A DNA stretch of 38,399 nt from positions 1 to 38,399 of the forward strand of contig CALWDM010000026.1 of NCBI GenBank assembly GCA_944376695.1. Direction: 5' to 3'. This stretch comes from an uncultured Mediterraneibacter sp. Lineage in GTDB: Bacteria > Bacillota > Clostridia > Lachnospirales > Lachnospiraceae. The stretch's first letter is position 1. Each line of letters opens with the position of its first letter. Below, piece by piece: positions 25,964 through 35,754 of the stretch. The translations under genes and the position numbers were made by a program. The notes under the pieces were generated by a model. That model made no database searches. It was not told the origin of the DNA and saw only the letters and a program-made list of their open reading frames with translations.

Positions 25964-27726
25964 GCACAGGAGTAATCAGGAAAGTGGCAGGACCTCTCGT
26001 AATCGCAGAGGGAATGCGCGATGCAAATATGTTTGACGTGGTCCGCGTCTCGGACCAGCGCCTCATCGGCGAGATCATCGAGATGCACGGGGATCAGGCG
26101 TCCATCCAGGTGTACGAGGAGACTTCGGGTCTGGGGCCCGGCGAGCCGGTGGAATCCATGGGCGTGCCCATGTCTGTCGAGCTGGGGCCGGGGCTGATCA
26201 CCAGCATCTACGACGGGATCCAGAGACCCCTGGATGATATCATGAAGGTGTCAGGCAACAACTTAAAGCGCGGAGTGGAAGTGCCGTCGCTGAAGCGGGA
26301 CCTGAAATGGGAGTTTGTGCCCGCTGTCGGGATCGGAGACGAGGTGGAAGCGGGCGATGTGATCGGGACAGTGCAGGAGACAGCGCTCGTACAGCAGAAG
26401 ATCATGGTCCCCTATGGGGTAAAAGGAAAGATCAAAGACATCAGGGCAGGAGAATTTACGGTAGAAGAAGTGGTGGCAGTGGTCGGGACGGACGGCGGCG
26501 ACCGGGAACTGACCCTGATGCAGAAATGGCCGGTCCGCCGCGGACGGCCTTATAAGAAAAAACTTCCGCCGGAGATGCCCCTGGTGACAGGGCAGAGGGT
26601 GATCGATACCTTCTTCCCGATTGCAAAGGGCGGAGTGGCGGCAGTGCCGGGACCGTTCGGCAGCGGGAAGACGGTAATCCAGCACCAGCTCGCGAAATGG
26701 GCGGAAGCGGATATTGTCGTGTATATCGGATGCGGGGAGCGGGGAAACGAAATGACGGACGTGCTCAACGAGTTCCCGGAGCTGAAAGACCCGAAGACCG
26801 GGCAGCCTCTGATGCAGAGGACGGTCCTGATCGCCAATACTTCGGATATGCCGGTGGCGGCGCGTGAGGCGTCGATCTATACCGGGATCACCATCGCGGA
26901 ATATTTCCGTGACATGGGGTATTCCGTAGCGCTGATGGCGGACTCTACGTCCCGGTGGGCGGAGGCGCTGCGCGAAATGTCCGGGCGTCTGGAGGAGATG
27001 CCGGGCGAGGAAGGCTACCCGGCTTATCTGGGAAGCCGTCTGGCGCAGTTCTACGAGAGAGCGGGCCATGTGATCTCCCTCGGGAAAGACGGACGGGAAG
27101 GAGCCCTGTCCGTGATCGGGGCGGTATCTCCGCCGGGCGGGGATACGTCGGAGCCGGTGTCCCAGGCAACCCTGCGTATCGTGAAAGTATTCTGGGGCCT
27201 GGATTCCGCGCTGGCGTATAAGAGGCATTTCCCTGCCATCAACTGGCTGAACAGTTATTCCCTGTACCTGGACGACATGGAGAAATGGTTTAATGCCAAT
27301 GTGGCGGAGGACTGGATGGCCGGGCGCCAGAAGATGATGACGCTTCTCCAGGAAGAGGCAGAGCTGGAAGAGATCGTGAAGATGGTCGGTATGGACGCGC
27401 TTTCACCGGGAGACCGTCTGAAGATGGAGGCGGCGAGGTCGATCCGCGAGGATTTCCTGCACCAGAATTCCTTCCACGAGGTGGACACGTATACTTCGCT
27501 GAAAAAGCAGCACATGATGATGCTCCTTGTCAATGCGTTTTATGACAGGGCAGTGCAGGCGCTCTCAGAGGGGGCGTCCCTGCAGAAACTGATCTCCATG
27601 CCGGTGAGGGAGCAGATCGGACGCTTCAAATATGTGCATGAGGACGCTTTGGATGAAGAATTCCGAAAAGTGGATGAAAATCTAAGCGCGCAGATCGCCA
27701 ATGCATTCGGAAAGGAGGAACGGTAA
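25960..27726 (+). CDS. ntpA: V-type ATPase catalytic subunit A
   Basis: The catalytic ATP-hydrolysing subunit (588 residues), three copies per complex. The P-loop GPFGSGKT is at 231-238 (K237). The GERGNEM segment carries the catalytic-type Glu, and the [13 protein letters not shown] block is the conserved Walker-[11 protein letters not shown] region. The about 90-residue insertion characteristic of A subunits (about 110-200) is present before the P-loop. GGAGGAG precedes the ATG. ntpB starts on the base after its stop. Confidence 0.96.
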   Translation: MSTGVIRKVAGPLVIAEGMRDANMFDVVRVSDQRLIGEIIEMHGDQASIQVYEETSGLGPGEPVESMGVPMSVELGPGLITSIYDGIQRPLDDIMKVSGNNLKRGVEVPSLKRDLKWEFVPAVGIGDEVEAGDVIGTVQETALVQQKIMVPYGVKGKIKDIRAGEFTVEEVVAVVGTDGGDRELTLMQKWPVRRGRPYKKKLPPEMPLVTGQRVIDTFFPIAKGGVAAVPGPFGSGKTVIQHQLAKWAEADIVVYIGCGERGNEMTDVLNEFPELKDPKTGQPLMQRTVLIANTSDMPVAAREASIYTGITIAEYFRDMGYSVALMADSTSRWAEALREMSGRLEEMPGEEGYPAYLGSRLAQFYERAGHVISLGKDGREGALSVIGAVSPPGGDTSEPVSQATLRIVKVFWGLDSALAYKRHFPAINWLNSYSLYLDDMEKWFNANVAEDWMAGRQKMMTLLQEEAELEEIVKMVGMDALSPGDRLKMEAARSIREDFLHQNSFHEVDTYTSLKKQHMMMLLVNAFYDRAVQALSEGASLQKLISMPVREQIGRFKYVHEDALDEEFRKVDENLSAQIANAFGKEER

Positions 27727-29109
27727 ATGCCGAAAGAGTACAGGACCATACAGGAAGTAGCCGGACCGCTGATGCTCGTGCGCGGCGTGGAAGGCGTGAC
27801 ATATGACGAGCTGGGCGAGATCGAGCTCGCGGACGGGGAGACAAGGCGCTGCAAGGTGCTGGAAGTCAACGGCAGCGATGTGCTCGTACAGCTTTTTGAG
27901 AGCTCTGCCGGGATCAACCTTTCCAACAGCAGGGTGCGGTTCCTCGGGCGGAGCATGGAGCTGGGCGTGTCGGAAGATATGCTGGGACGGGTGTTCGACG
28001 GTCTCGGCAATCCGATCGACGAGGGACCGGAGATCCTGCCGGACGTGCGCATGGATATCAACGGCCTGCCCATGAACCCGGCTGCCAGGAGCTATCCCGA
28101 AGAGTTTATCCAGACCGGCGTGTCTGCGATCGACGGGCTGAACACACTGGTCCGGGGGCAGAAGCTGCCAATCTTCTCCGCGTCGGGCCTGCCCCACGCC
28201 CAGCTTGCCGCGCAGATCGCGAGACAGGCGAAGGTGCTGGGGACAGATGAGAACTTTGCCGTTGTATTCGCGGCAATGGGGATCACCTTTGAGGAGTCTA
28301 ACTTCTTTATCGAAAGCTTCCGCGAGACAGGGGCGCTTGACCGTACCGTGCTGTTCATCAACCTGGCCAATGACCCGGCCATCGAGCGTATCGCCACGCC
28401 CAGGATGGCGCTGACCGCGGCAGAGTACCTTGCCTTTGAGAAAGAGATGCATGTGCTCGTCATCCTGACGGATATCACCAACTACGCGGACGCCCTCCGC
28501 GAGGTGTCGGCAGCCCGCAAGGAAGTGCCAGGACGCCGCGGCTATCCGGGATACATGTACACGGACCTTGCCTCCATCTACGAGAGAGCGGGCCGCCAGA
28601 ACGGGAAAAAGGGGAGCATCACCATGATCCCCATCCTGACCATGCCCGAGGACGATAAGACTCATCCCATCCCGGACCTGACCGGGTATATCACAGAGGG
28701 GCAGATCATCTTAAGCCGCGAACTCTACCGGAAAGGGATCATGCCGCCCATCGACGTGCTCCCGTCCCTGTCCCGTCTGAAGGATAAGGGGATCGGCGAG
28801 GGCAAGACACGGGCCGACCACTCCAACACCATGAACCAGCTCTTCGCCGCGTATGCGCGCGGAAAAGACGCGAAAGAACTCATGGTCATTCTCGGCGAGG
28901 CGGCGCTGACAGAAATCGACCTCATGTACGCAAAATTCGCGGACGCGTTTGAGCAGGAATACGTTTCCCAGGGATATCATACCGACCGCGGCATCGAGGA
29001 AACGCTGGACATCGGCTGGAAGCTGTTGCGGATGCTGCCCAGGACAGAACTGAAGCGCATCGATGACAAATACCTCGATCTCTACTACGGGACTGACCCC
29101 GAAGCGTAA
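27727..29109 (+). CDS. ntpB: V-type ATPase regulatory subunit B
   Basis: The non-catalytic nucleotide-site subunit (460 residues), alternating with A in the hexamer. As expected it lacks a functional P-loop; family blocks are [20 protein letters not shown] and [17 protein letters not shown], and the arginine-finger region [16 protein letters not shown] is present. AAAGGAGG lies at the end of ntpA. An unusual hairpin separates it from ntpD. Confidence 0.96.
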   Translation: MPKEYRTIQEVAGPLMLVRGVEGVTYDELGEIELADGETRRCKVLEVNGSDVLVQLFESSAGINLSNSRVRFLGRSMELGVSEDMLGRVFDGLGNPIDEGPEILPDVRMDINGLPMNPAARSYPEEFIQTGVSAIDGLNTLVRGQKLPIFSASGLPHAQLAAQIARQAKVLGTDENFAVVFAAMGITFEESNFFIESFRETGALDRTVLFINLANDPAIERIATPRMALTAAEYLAFEKEMHVLVILTDITNYADALREVSAARKEVPGRRGYPGYMYTDLASIYERAGRQNGKKGSITMIPILTMPEDDKTHPIPDLTGYITEGQIILSRELYRKGIMPPIDVLPSLSRLKDKGIGEGKTRADHSNTMNQLFAAYARGKDAKELMVILGEAALTEIDLMYAKFADAFEQEYVSQGYHTDRGIEETLDIGWKLLRMLPRTELKRIDDKYLDLYYGTDPEA

Positions 29110-29120
29110 TGTGAGAATAT

Positions 29121-29173
29121 TCTGACAGCTTGAGCCAAAGGGGTCAGACCCCTTTGGGGAGAGTTGTCTGACA
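29121..29173 (+). repeat. Palindromic element between ntpB and ntpD
   Basis: CCAAAGGGG (29135-29143) and CCCCTTTGG (29149-29157) form a perfect 9-bp stem around TCAGA. Outer arms extend imperfectly to GACA (29124-29127) and TGTC (29166-29169 region). The 7-bp direct repeat TCTGACA flanks it at 29121-29127 and 29167-29173. No T-run follows, so it is more like an RNA-processing or interspersed palindromic element than a terminator. Confidence 0.6.
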
Positions 29174-29193
29174 ATTTTGAAGGAGGTGGCGTT

Positions 29194-29850
29194 TTGGCGG
29201 CGAAACAGGTGAATCCGACCCGGATGGAGCTGACCCGTCTGAAAAAGAAGCGGATCACTGCCATCCGAGGGCACAAATTATTAAAGGATAAGCGGGATGA
29301 GCTGATGCGTCAGTATCTTGACCTTGTCCGCGAGAATATGGAAGTGCGCGTGAAGGTGGAAGCGGGCATCAAGTCTGCGAACCGGAATTTTGTCATTGCC
29401 AAAGCCGGAATGTCTGAGGCGGCGCTCAACACTGCGCTCATGGCGCCGAAGCAGGAAGTTTCTCTGGAAGCCGGGGACAGGAATGTCATGAGCGTGGACA
29501 TCCCGGTTTTTGAGTATAAGATGCGCACAGCGGATGAGAATGATATCTATTCTTATGGTTATGCGTTTACATCCGGCGACCTGGACGGCGCGGTCAAGTC
29601 ACTGGCGGATGTCCTGCCGGATATGATCCGCCTGGCGGAAGTGGAGAAGGCGTGCCAGCTCATGGCGGCAGAGATCGAGAAGACAAGGCGCCGCGTGAAC
29701 GCGCTGGAGCATGTGATCATCCCTGAGACGGAGGAGAGCATAAAGTATATTACCATGAAGCTGGACGAGAATGAGCGGAGCACGCAGATCCGGCTGATGA
29801 AGGTGAAGGATATGATGCTGGAGGAAGCGCATCACTACAGTGAAATGTAA
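29194..29850 (+). CDS. ntpD: V-type ATPase subunit D (central rotor shaft)
   Basis: The central-shaft subunit (218 residues), a long antiparallel coiled coil rotating inside A3B3. It starts AAKQVNPTRMELTRLKKK, which matches the family N-terminus; the C-terminal helix carries RRVNALEHVIIP. TTG at 29194 is preferred because AGGAGGT is 6 nt upstream; an earlier in-frame TTG at 29164 would place that site inside the gene. Last gene of the operon, followed by a terminator. No NtpH/NtpJ homologues follow. Confidence 0.93.
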   Translation: MAAKQVNPTRMELTRLKKKRITAIRGHKLLKDKRDELMRQYLDLVRENMEVRVKVEAGIKSANRNFVIAKAGMSEAALNTALMAPKQEVSLEAGDRNVMSVDIPVFEYKMRTADENDIYSYGYAFTSGDLDGAVKSLADVLPDMIRLAEVEKACQLMAAEIEKTRRRVNALEHVIIPETEESIKYITMKLDENERSTQIRLMKVKDMMLEEAHHYSEM

Positions 29851-29867
29851 TGAAAGAAGGCAGCTGA

Positions 29868-29922
29868 GCGGAACCCGGGTGTTTCAGACGTCGGATTCTT
29901 ACACAGCTGCCTGTCACTTTTT
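29868..29922. terminator. Terminator of the V-ATPase operon (bidirectional)
   Basis: AGGCAGCTG (29868-29876) pairs with CAGCTGCCT (29904-29912), with GTCAC and T5 behind it on the plus strand. On the minus strand it follows the end of the GH106-like pseudogene and is trailed by TTCTTTC, so it may serve both. Confidence 0.75.
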
Positions 29923-32099
29923 AACGAAGTATATCAGAGTTTTTGCAGTGCAAAAGTTCATAGCGATAAATTTTTGCTTCAAAGAGGCCAGACGGAAGAC
30001 GGCTTTTTTGAAGAAGATTGGATAAAGTGTTTGCAATCTGAATAGAAAATTTATTTAAGCTATTGTGTATAAATTGAGTAATGTCAGCCTCATATGGTCC
30101 CCAGGGATAGTCTATGGTGTGAGAATCATTTATAGTTATGCCTGCAGCGTCTTTACCAGGATCAAATCTAAGAACATACAAAGAATTTTTGTCTGGTTTT
30201 AGAAACAACCTTGTTGTGTATACTCCGATACCGGAAAAATAAGGGTATCCCTGGACACCCCAGTCGCCGGTACAGATGTTGTGGCAAGGCGGTATCATAC
30301 GATTATCGTTATCCACTGAAAAGTCCCCTGTAATTTTAAGCAAATCTAAAAGCCCATGTGAAGGGGCAGATACGGTAAGCAGGATTGCAATTCGGTTTTT
30401 GCCTTTCTTTAAATAATCAGTAATATTTACGGAAGAAATTTCCGCATCCAGTGTGCTTCGATGAGGAGAATTTTCCACTTTTTTTCCATTTATAAAAAGA
30501 TGGAAGGAAACACCTCTGAAACCGTCAATTAGTATGGAAACCTTATGGGGGATGCAGGTCGATATAAAGTCGGCGGCATACCACAGATTAAATGGGTATT
30601 TGATTTGTGCCTGTAAAGGGTCAAGCTGAGTGCCCCAAGCCCCCGCGGTACATTTGGTCCAGCCCGACAGATCTCCGCAAGGCGGTACAGTACTTTCCCC
30701 GGCAGGAGAAATAAAAAACTGGTCTAATATCAGTGCATTGTCTCCGCTGCACGTAAAATCCCATGAGTCGGGAAGTTCAAGGACTTCGGAGGGAGCAGCG
30801 GAATATCCGGCGATATTACAGTTGTCGACAGAGCAGACATGGAAAGCCGCCCTGGTAATATGCGAAAGATATCCAGGGTCATTGTATGGCTCAGTACCAA
30901 AAAGCGCAGAACCACGAGGCGGGAGTGTCCATTCAAAGCTGGTATGCCCGTTATTTACTGAATATACGGAAAGAGTGCGAATATCGCCTCTCAGGGCATC
31001 CCATAAGGATGGCGTGAATTCCCCGGACAATAGGACCGTAAAACTGCGGGATTTTTCTGTTGGGTTAATGAAAAAATAAAAATCATGTCTATGTTTTATT
31101 TTGTGTAAGCAGAAAATTTCCGTATCGGTGATTGTGATATCTGGCCGGATCAGGGACTGAAGGACATTCTGCAGACGCCCGAAAGTCGGGTCCGTATGAA
31201 ATCCTTCCCCTGCTTCAAAATGAGAGTTTTTATGCCGGTAGAGGTCCAGAACTCTCCGGGTCAGATTTTCTCCGTTGAGACCATGTACAGGAAGCAGAGC
31301 TGAGGCAGCTACATGACCTCCGCTTTTGACAAAACGCTCCAGGCAATCTAACGTGTGGATTGAAATATGAGTCAAAGGAGGCAGCAGGATAAGGCTGTAA
31401 TTTTCACCGTTAATTTTTAAAATCCCATTTTCTATCCTGCATTGGTCTAAAATATTTTCATCGATAAAATCATAATCATAATGAAGTCTCAGCAGTGTAT
31501 CGGCAAAGTAATTTAGTTCCAGCTCAAGAAGCTGAGAGAAACCGTCCTGTTTTTGAGGCGTATAGTTCGCCCATACGGAGTAAATCGGATATAAGACAGC
31601 AATCTGAGCGACATGTACTCCTCCGGAAAGTATGTATCCGAGGCGGGAGAGATAGTCATTGAACATCTGGTAATACTGCCACCATCCGTGATGGTAAAAC
31701 TGTGACGGGGGCCAGTCTCTTTTGCGCTCTCCCTCGATCGTATAGTGGAAGCCATGTGGATTGAGCAGATTGACTCCAAGAACATACTGCCAGTCCGCGA
31801 CCCATTTCATTCGTTCTATCGTGCAGTCCCAGTAGAATCCGCCCATTGATTCACATAAAAGTCTGCTGGAACCGTAATGGTGGGCGGCCGAGCTTGCCAG
31901 CTTTAAAGCAATGTGCTCATCTTTTCTGTTCCGGTCACCTATGCGGGGATACAGATGATCTACTCCGATCATATCAAAATGTTTCCATGAAGCGAAAAGG
32001 TTCCCATTCGTTTTGGCATGGCGTCTTACAGATTCTTCATAGAGCAGATGACCTGTAAATAATTTCCCGTTTTTATGACACCAGCTGGAAATCTGGGAG
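29921..32099 (-). pseudogene. GH106-like glycoside hydrolase, C-terminal part (frameshifted)
   Basis: About 726 codons of an alpha-L-rhamnosidase-like (GH106-type) glycoside hydrolase. Conserved family segments are ESMGGFYWDCTIERMKWVADW, NPHGFHYTIEG-RKRDWPPSQFYHHGWW and LGYILSGG. The C-terminal half contains jelly-roll-like beta-sandwich regions, with no signal peptide visible. The open frame has its first internal ATG at 31972, but homology continues upstream (WCHKNGKLFTGHLLYEESVRR) to an A6 run at 32100-32105, where it switches frame into the N-terminal part. Deleting one A restores a single frame. The gene is more AT-rich than its neighbours, suggesting acquisition. Natural substrate unknown. 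Confidence 0.75.
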
Positions 32100-32831
32100 A
32101 AAAAATGACAGGTTGTACTGTCTGGTCAGCAGACGGTAATAATCTAAGCGTATTTGGGCTGAACGTTCATTGATGCTTATATAAAGGTGAGGCAGTAAAG
32201 GCCGGAGGTCATATCCATATGTCTCCTCAAACAGAGTGAGCAGTCTGTTTGTCCAGGGAAGAACATAATTATCAATCCCGGTTTCAAAATACAGCATAGC
32301 AGGTTCATCTGTATAAAAACCACGGATATAAGAAAAAGCTTCCGGGCTTAATTTCTCTTTATATTTCTGATGAGTCTCTTCGATGAATTTCGCACATACG
32401 CCTGCATCCAGTGTATCGGCATAATAGTCGGCGGATCTTTGGATAAAATAGAACAGAAGCCATTCACCTGGAGGGGCTTCCCAGGCAACGATTTTTTCAA
32501 AACAGATATTTGCCATCAGGTTGAGAAAACAATCTTGTCCGTTGTCTAAATCCGTCTTTTTTATTGAACACGCATATACAGGGGCGGAGTGCTGCAAATC
32601 ATAATAGCGGGAGTCCGTCCCTTCAAGATAAGTAAAATACTGTCCTGATACATGTACAATTTTTAATTCTAAATACTGGTTTTCTGTTTCCGGAGCATTT
32701 TTCATTATGCTTTGCCCGACTGTTCCGCTGTGCCAGTTATATTCGTCGTAAATCCATACCTCAAGTCCGAATTCTGCTGCTTTATGAAGCGCGTATTCGA
32801 TTCGGTCAAACCATTGATCTGTCAGATATAT
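32073..32831 (-). pseudogene. GH106-like glycoside hydrolase, N-terminal part (5' truncated)
   Basis: Upstream piece of the same broken gene. The frame is open from 32831 (a stop lies directly upstream) and begins YLTDQWFDRIEYALHKAAEFG followed by LEVWIYDEYNWHSGT, the conserved early block of GH106-type proteins. Further on it carries the DEPAML segment. It terminates at 32073 after reading out of frame past the A6 run. The first ATG in frame is only at 32705, inside the domain, and perhaps 70-90 N-terminal residues are missing, so it is not expressed as a functional enzyme. Its truncated end abuts the truncated allose-kinase gene on the opposite strand. Confidence 0.7.
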
Positions 32832-33130
32832 TTACAGAAAATTGTGAGGCAAAAGAAGTTGAAGAGTTTATAGATTATATGGCATGCGCAGCTGCAACGG
32901 AGATCAATATTTTGGATCCGGACATATTGTTTCTGGGTGGAGGAGTCCTGTCGATGAAAGGCTTTCCCAGAAAAATGCTGCTGAAAAAGCTCGGTGAAAA
33001 AACGAGGAAAACGGTCGGGGCTGCTGCATTGAAGATTATTTTTTCCGGGCAGGAGGATCCATATAATGGGGCGCATGGGGCGGCGCTGTATGCTTATGCG
33101 CACGAAAGAGCGCGGGAGGCGGTAAAATGA
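32813..33130 (+). pseudogene. Allose kinase (AlsK)-like ROK family sugar kinase, 3' remnant
   Basis: About 105 codons of the C-terminal lobe of a ROK kinase. It aligns from an IDLSDIF segment through ACAAATEINILDPDILFLGGGV and MKGFPRKML to NGAHGAALYAYAHER, closely resembling the end of E. coli AlsK (ATSINLFDPDAVILGGGV, MPAFPRE, NGAQGAAILA). The N-terminal ATP-binding lobe and the zinc-binding ROK signature (about 210 residues) are absent; homology stops where the minus-strand hydrolase remnant begins. An ATG at 32879 could start a fragment but not an active kinase. Its stop overlaps the rpiB-like start (ATGA), showing it was the first or a middle gene of the sugar operon. Confidence 0.75.
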
Positions 33131-33579
33131 TAGCTATTGGAAGTGATCATGTAGGATTCAGGCTGAAAAAAGAAATAGAACGATTTTTGGAACAAAAGGA
33201 GATCGTTTATAAGGACATTGGGACTTTTTCAGAGGAGCGGTGCGATTACACGGAGTTTGCCTGTAAGGCGGCAGAACAGGTGGCGAGGGGGATATGTGAA
33301 AAAGGAATCTTAATATGCGGGACAGGAGCGGGAGTCTCCATTGCGGCCAATAAAGTAGCCGGCATCAGATGCGTATGCTGTTCAGAGCCGTTTACGGCAG
33401 AGATGTCGCGCAGGCACAATGATACGAATATGATTGCTGTTGGAAGCAGAGTTGTGGGCGTGGAACTGGCAGAAAAAATTGTGTGGCAGTGGCTGGAGAC
33501 GCCTTTTGAAGGCGGGAGACATTTGAATAGAGTAAGGCAGATCGCGCAAATAGAACAGGATCAGATGAGGTTTGTTTGA
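33127..33579 (+). CDS. rpiB: RpiB/LacAB-type sugar-phosphate isomerase
   Basis: A 150-residue isomerase of the RpiB family, which interconverts ribose-5-phosphate and ribulose-5-phosphate and, in E. coli, also allose-6-phosphate and allulose-6-phosphate. Family features: N-terminal IAIGSDHVGFRLK, the catalytic Cys in LICGTGAGVSIAANK (about residue 63) and the RRHNDTNMIAVGSRVVG block. It overlaps the kinase remnant (ATGA), and an AlsE-like epimerase follows, so allose-6-phosphate isomerase activity is the likely original role. Without its kinase and promoter region its expression is uncertain. Confidence 0.9.
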   Translation: MIAIGSDHVGFRLKKEIERFLEQKEIVYKDIGTFSEERCDYTEFACKAAEQVARGICEKGILICGTGAGVSIAANKVAGIRCVCCSEPFTAEMSRRHNDTNMIAVGSRVVGVELAEKIVWQWLETPFEGGRHLNRVRQIAQIEQDQMRFV

Positions 33580-33599
33580 AATATTTGGGAGGCATGACA

Positions 33600-34307
33600 A
33601 TGGGTCGGCAGAATACAGGGGAAATCTCCGCTTCAATAATGTGCGCGGATTTTATACGGATGGAGGAGTGCTTAAATAAAATCAAGGCCACCGGAATAGA
33701 AATGCTGCATATGGATATCATGGATGGGATTTTTGTTCCCAATATAACATTTGGAGCCTGCGTTATCGATCAGATCCGAAAGAACACATCTCTTCCTTTT
33801 GATTATCATCTTATGGTTGACCAGCCAGAAAATAAACTGGATTATTTTGAGATTAAGAAAGGCGATTATGTATCTGTTCACTGCGAATCAACGCGGCATC
33901 TGCAGAGAACGCTGACATGCATCCGGGAGATGGGAGCCCATCCGGGAGTGGCTGTGAACCCGGCAACCCCTCTCTGCTGTGTATATGATGTGCTGGAAGA
34001 TGTAGATTTCATTTTGATCATGACTGTAAATCCCGGATTTGCGGGACAGAGACTGATCCCCCATACTTTAGAGAAAATTTCGGCGGCAAGACGTTATCTG
34101 AACGAGCAGGGGTATTCCGATATAAAAATAGAGGTAGATGGAAACGTAAGTTTTGAAAATGCGAAAAAAATGAAGAGCGCAGGCGCGCAGATATTTGTAG
34201 CAGGAACCTCCGGTATTTTTGTACAGGGAATGGATTTATATGAAGCGGCAAAAAAATTAAGACAATGCATAAGTGAGCCGGAGGTGGAGAGCCGGCATGT
34301 GGTATAA
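33600..34307 (+). CDS. alsE: D-allulose-6-phosphate 3-epimerase-like (AlsE/Rpe family)
   Basis: A 235-residue TIM-barrel epimerase of the ribulose-phosphate 3-epimerase family. Motifs: SASIMCADF, HMDIMDGIFVPNITFG (catalytic Asp and metal ligands), YHLMVDQPE, MTVNPGFAGQ, IEVDGNVS and FVAGTSGIF. Next to an AlsK remnant and an RpiB-like gene it is best read as AlsE (allulose-6-phosphate to fructose-6-phosphate) rather than the pentose-phosphate Rpe. The ATG at 33600 has GGGAGG 7 nt upstream; in-frame starts at 33576 (TTG) and 33594 are less well placed. Confidence 0.85.
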   Translation: MGRQNTGEISASIMCADFIRMEECLNKIKATGIEMLHMDIMDGIFVPNITFGACVIDQIRKNTSLPFDYHLMVDQPENKLDYFEIKKGDYVSVHCESTRHLQRTLTCIREMGAHPGVAVNPATPLCCVYDVLEDVDFILIMTVNPGFAGQRLIPHTLEKISAARRYLNEQGYSDIKIEVDGNVSFENAKKMKSAGAQIFVAGTSGIFVQGMDLYEAAKKLRQCISEPEVESRHVV

Positions 34308-34436
34308 AGCGGCGGAGGAGTGGAAAACTACTGGAGTGAAGTCCGGTAAATTAACAATGGGCTGTCTGAAATGTCGTGCAGCCGAACTGGACAGGCGGAT
34401 TATCACAGGTTTTTATATTAATTTTTTCTAAAAAGG

Positions 34437-34465
34437 TTGTTGTGAATATCAATCTGTGATATCCT
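34437..34465 (+). promoter_or_regulatory. Possible promoter of the AI-2E family gene
   Basis: TTGTTG (34437-34442), a 17-base spacer and TATCCT (34460-34465), about 60 nt before the start codon. A modest match. The 34308-34524 gap otherwise shows AT-rich sequence and one doubtful 44-codon frame. Confidence 0.35.
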
Positions 34466-34524
34466 TGCCCTGCAAACACATGTAGGGTGAAATTGCTTTA
34501 TCAGCGGGAAGGCCAGGAGGAATC

Positions 34525-35754
34525 ATGAATCTTAATAAAGAGAATATGCGGAAACTGAAAGAGCTGATCCTTTTCACGATCATCGTTTTGATCGCGCTTT
34601 GGAATTACAGGCTCCTTTTTGAGTGGATCGGGGTGGCGTTCAGAATCATCCTTCCCTTTATCCTGGGAGGAGGTATTGCGTTTATCCTGAATATTCCGAT
34701 GAATTTTCTCGAAGAAAAGATATTCCAGAACCGTCATCTGAAAGAGAAGAAGATCGCGCAGAGGCTGTCGCGTCCGGTATGTCTGATCCTGACTCTGGTG
34801 ATCGTAATCGGAGTTGTGGTCCTGGTTATGTTTGTGGTTATACCGGAGCTGACCCGTACGATCCTGTCGCTGGGCAGAACTATCCAGACCTTTATCCCCG
34901 AGGCCCAGCGGTTTCTGGAAAAGCTGTTTACGGACAATAAAGAGATTCAGGCATGGCTTTCCAACCTGAACCTGGATGTGAGCAGGCTGACGGACACGGT
35001 GATGTCATTCTTTCAGAACAGTGCGGGAAATGTACTGAATTCCACGATGTCAGCTATCGGATCGATCGTGAGCGGTGTGACGACTTTTGTAATTGCTTTT
35101 GTTTTTTCGTGCTATGTACTCCTCCAGAAAGAAAAGCTGAACGTACAGGTGAAAAAAGTCGTGTACGCCTTTTTCCCTGAGAAACGCGCGGAATGGATGT
35201 TTGAGGTCGGAAGTCTTGCGTCAAAGGCCTTTTCCAGTTTTTTCACAGGACAGTGCGTGGAAGCGCTGATTCTGGGCTGTATGTTCTTTATTGTAATGAG
35301 CGTCCTCAACATGCCGTACACCATGCTGGTAAGCGTTCTGATTGCATTTACAGCGCTGATCCCCATTTTTGGCGCATTTATTGGATGCTTTGTGGGGGCG
35401 TTCCTGATTCTGATGGTAGATCCCATGCAGATGGCTGTGTTTGTAGTGACCTTCCTGATCCTGCAGCAGATCGAAGGGAACCTGATCTATCCGAAAGTAG
35501 TGGGAAGCTCTGTGGGACTTCCGTCAATCTGGGTGCTGGCGGCAGTGACGATCGGCGGCAGCCTTATGGGGATCGTGGGAATGCTGATCTTTATCCCTGT
35601 CGTGTCGGTGGTGTATACACTGTTCCGCGCCAGCGTATATAAACATTTAAGGAAGAAACACAGGGATATCGCTACCGGGAGGGAGCTGCCCGAAGGGGAG
35701 GACGCCGGCGCGGAATCAAACCGGAAGGCGGCGGAAACAGGAGAAAATAAGTAA
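34525..35754 (+). CDS. AI-2E family transporter (PerM/YdiK-like)
   Basis: A 409-residue polytopic membrane protein of the AI-2E exporter/PerM superfamily, with about seven to eight hydrophobic segments: two at the N-terminus, a soluble loop (about 110-175, LGRTIQTFIPEAQRFLEKLF), then the helix group with the family motif GQCVEALILGCMFF and the LIPIFGAFIG and EGNLIYPKVVGSSVGLPSIWVL segments. Members range from quorum-signal export to Na+/H+ antiport, so substrate is open. CAGGAGG precedes the ATG. The tail (about 370-409) is charged and disordered. Confidence 0.85.
   Translation: MNLNKENMRKLKELILFTIIVLIALWNYRLLFEWIGVAFRIILPFILGGGIAFILNIPMNFLEEKIFQNRHLKEKKIAQRLSRPVCLILTLVIVIGVVVLVMFVVIPELTRTILSLGRTIQTFIPEAQRFLEKLFTDNKEIQAWLSNLNLDVSRLTDTVMSFFQNSAGNVLNSTMSAIGSIVSGVTTFVIAFVFSCYVLLQKEKLNVQVKKVVYAFFPEKRAEWMFEVGSLASKAFSSFFTGQCVEALILGCMFFIVMSVLNMPYTMLVSVLIAFTALIPIFGAFIGCFVGAFLILMVDPMQMAVFVVTFLILQQIEGNLIYPKVVGSSVGLPSIWVLAAVTIGGSLMGIVGMLIFIPVVSVVYTLFRASVYKHLRKKHRDIATGRELPEGEDAGAESNRKAAETGENK

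Noticed and set aside
26263..28665. Long minus-strand open frames across ntpA and ntpB
   Set aside because: Codon-bias shadows of the strongly conserved V-ATPase subunits; composition is Arg/His-rich with no recognisable domain.
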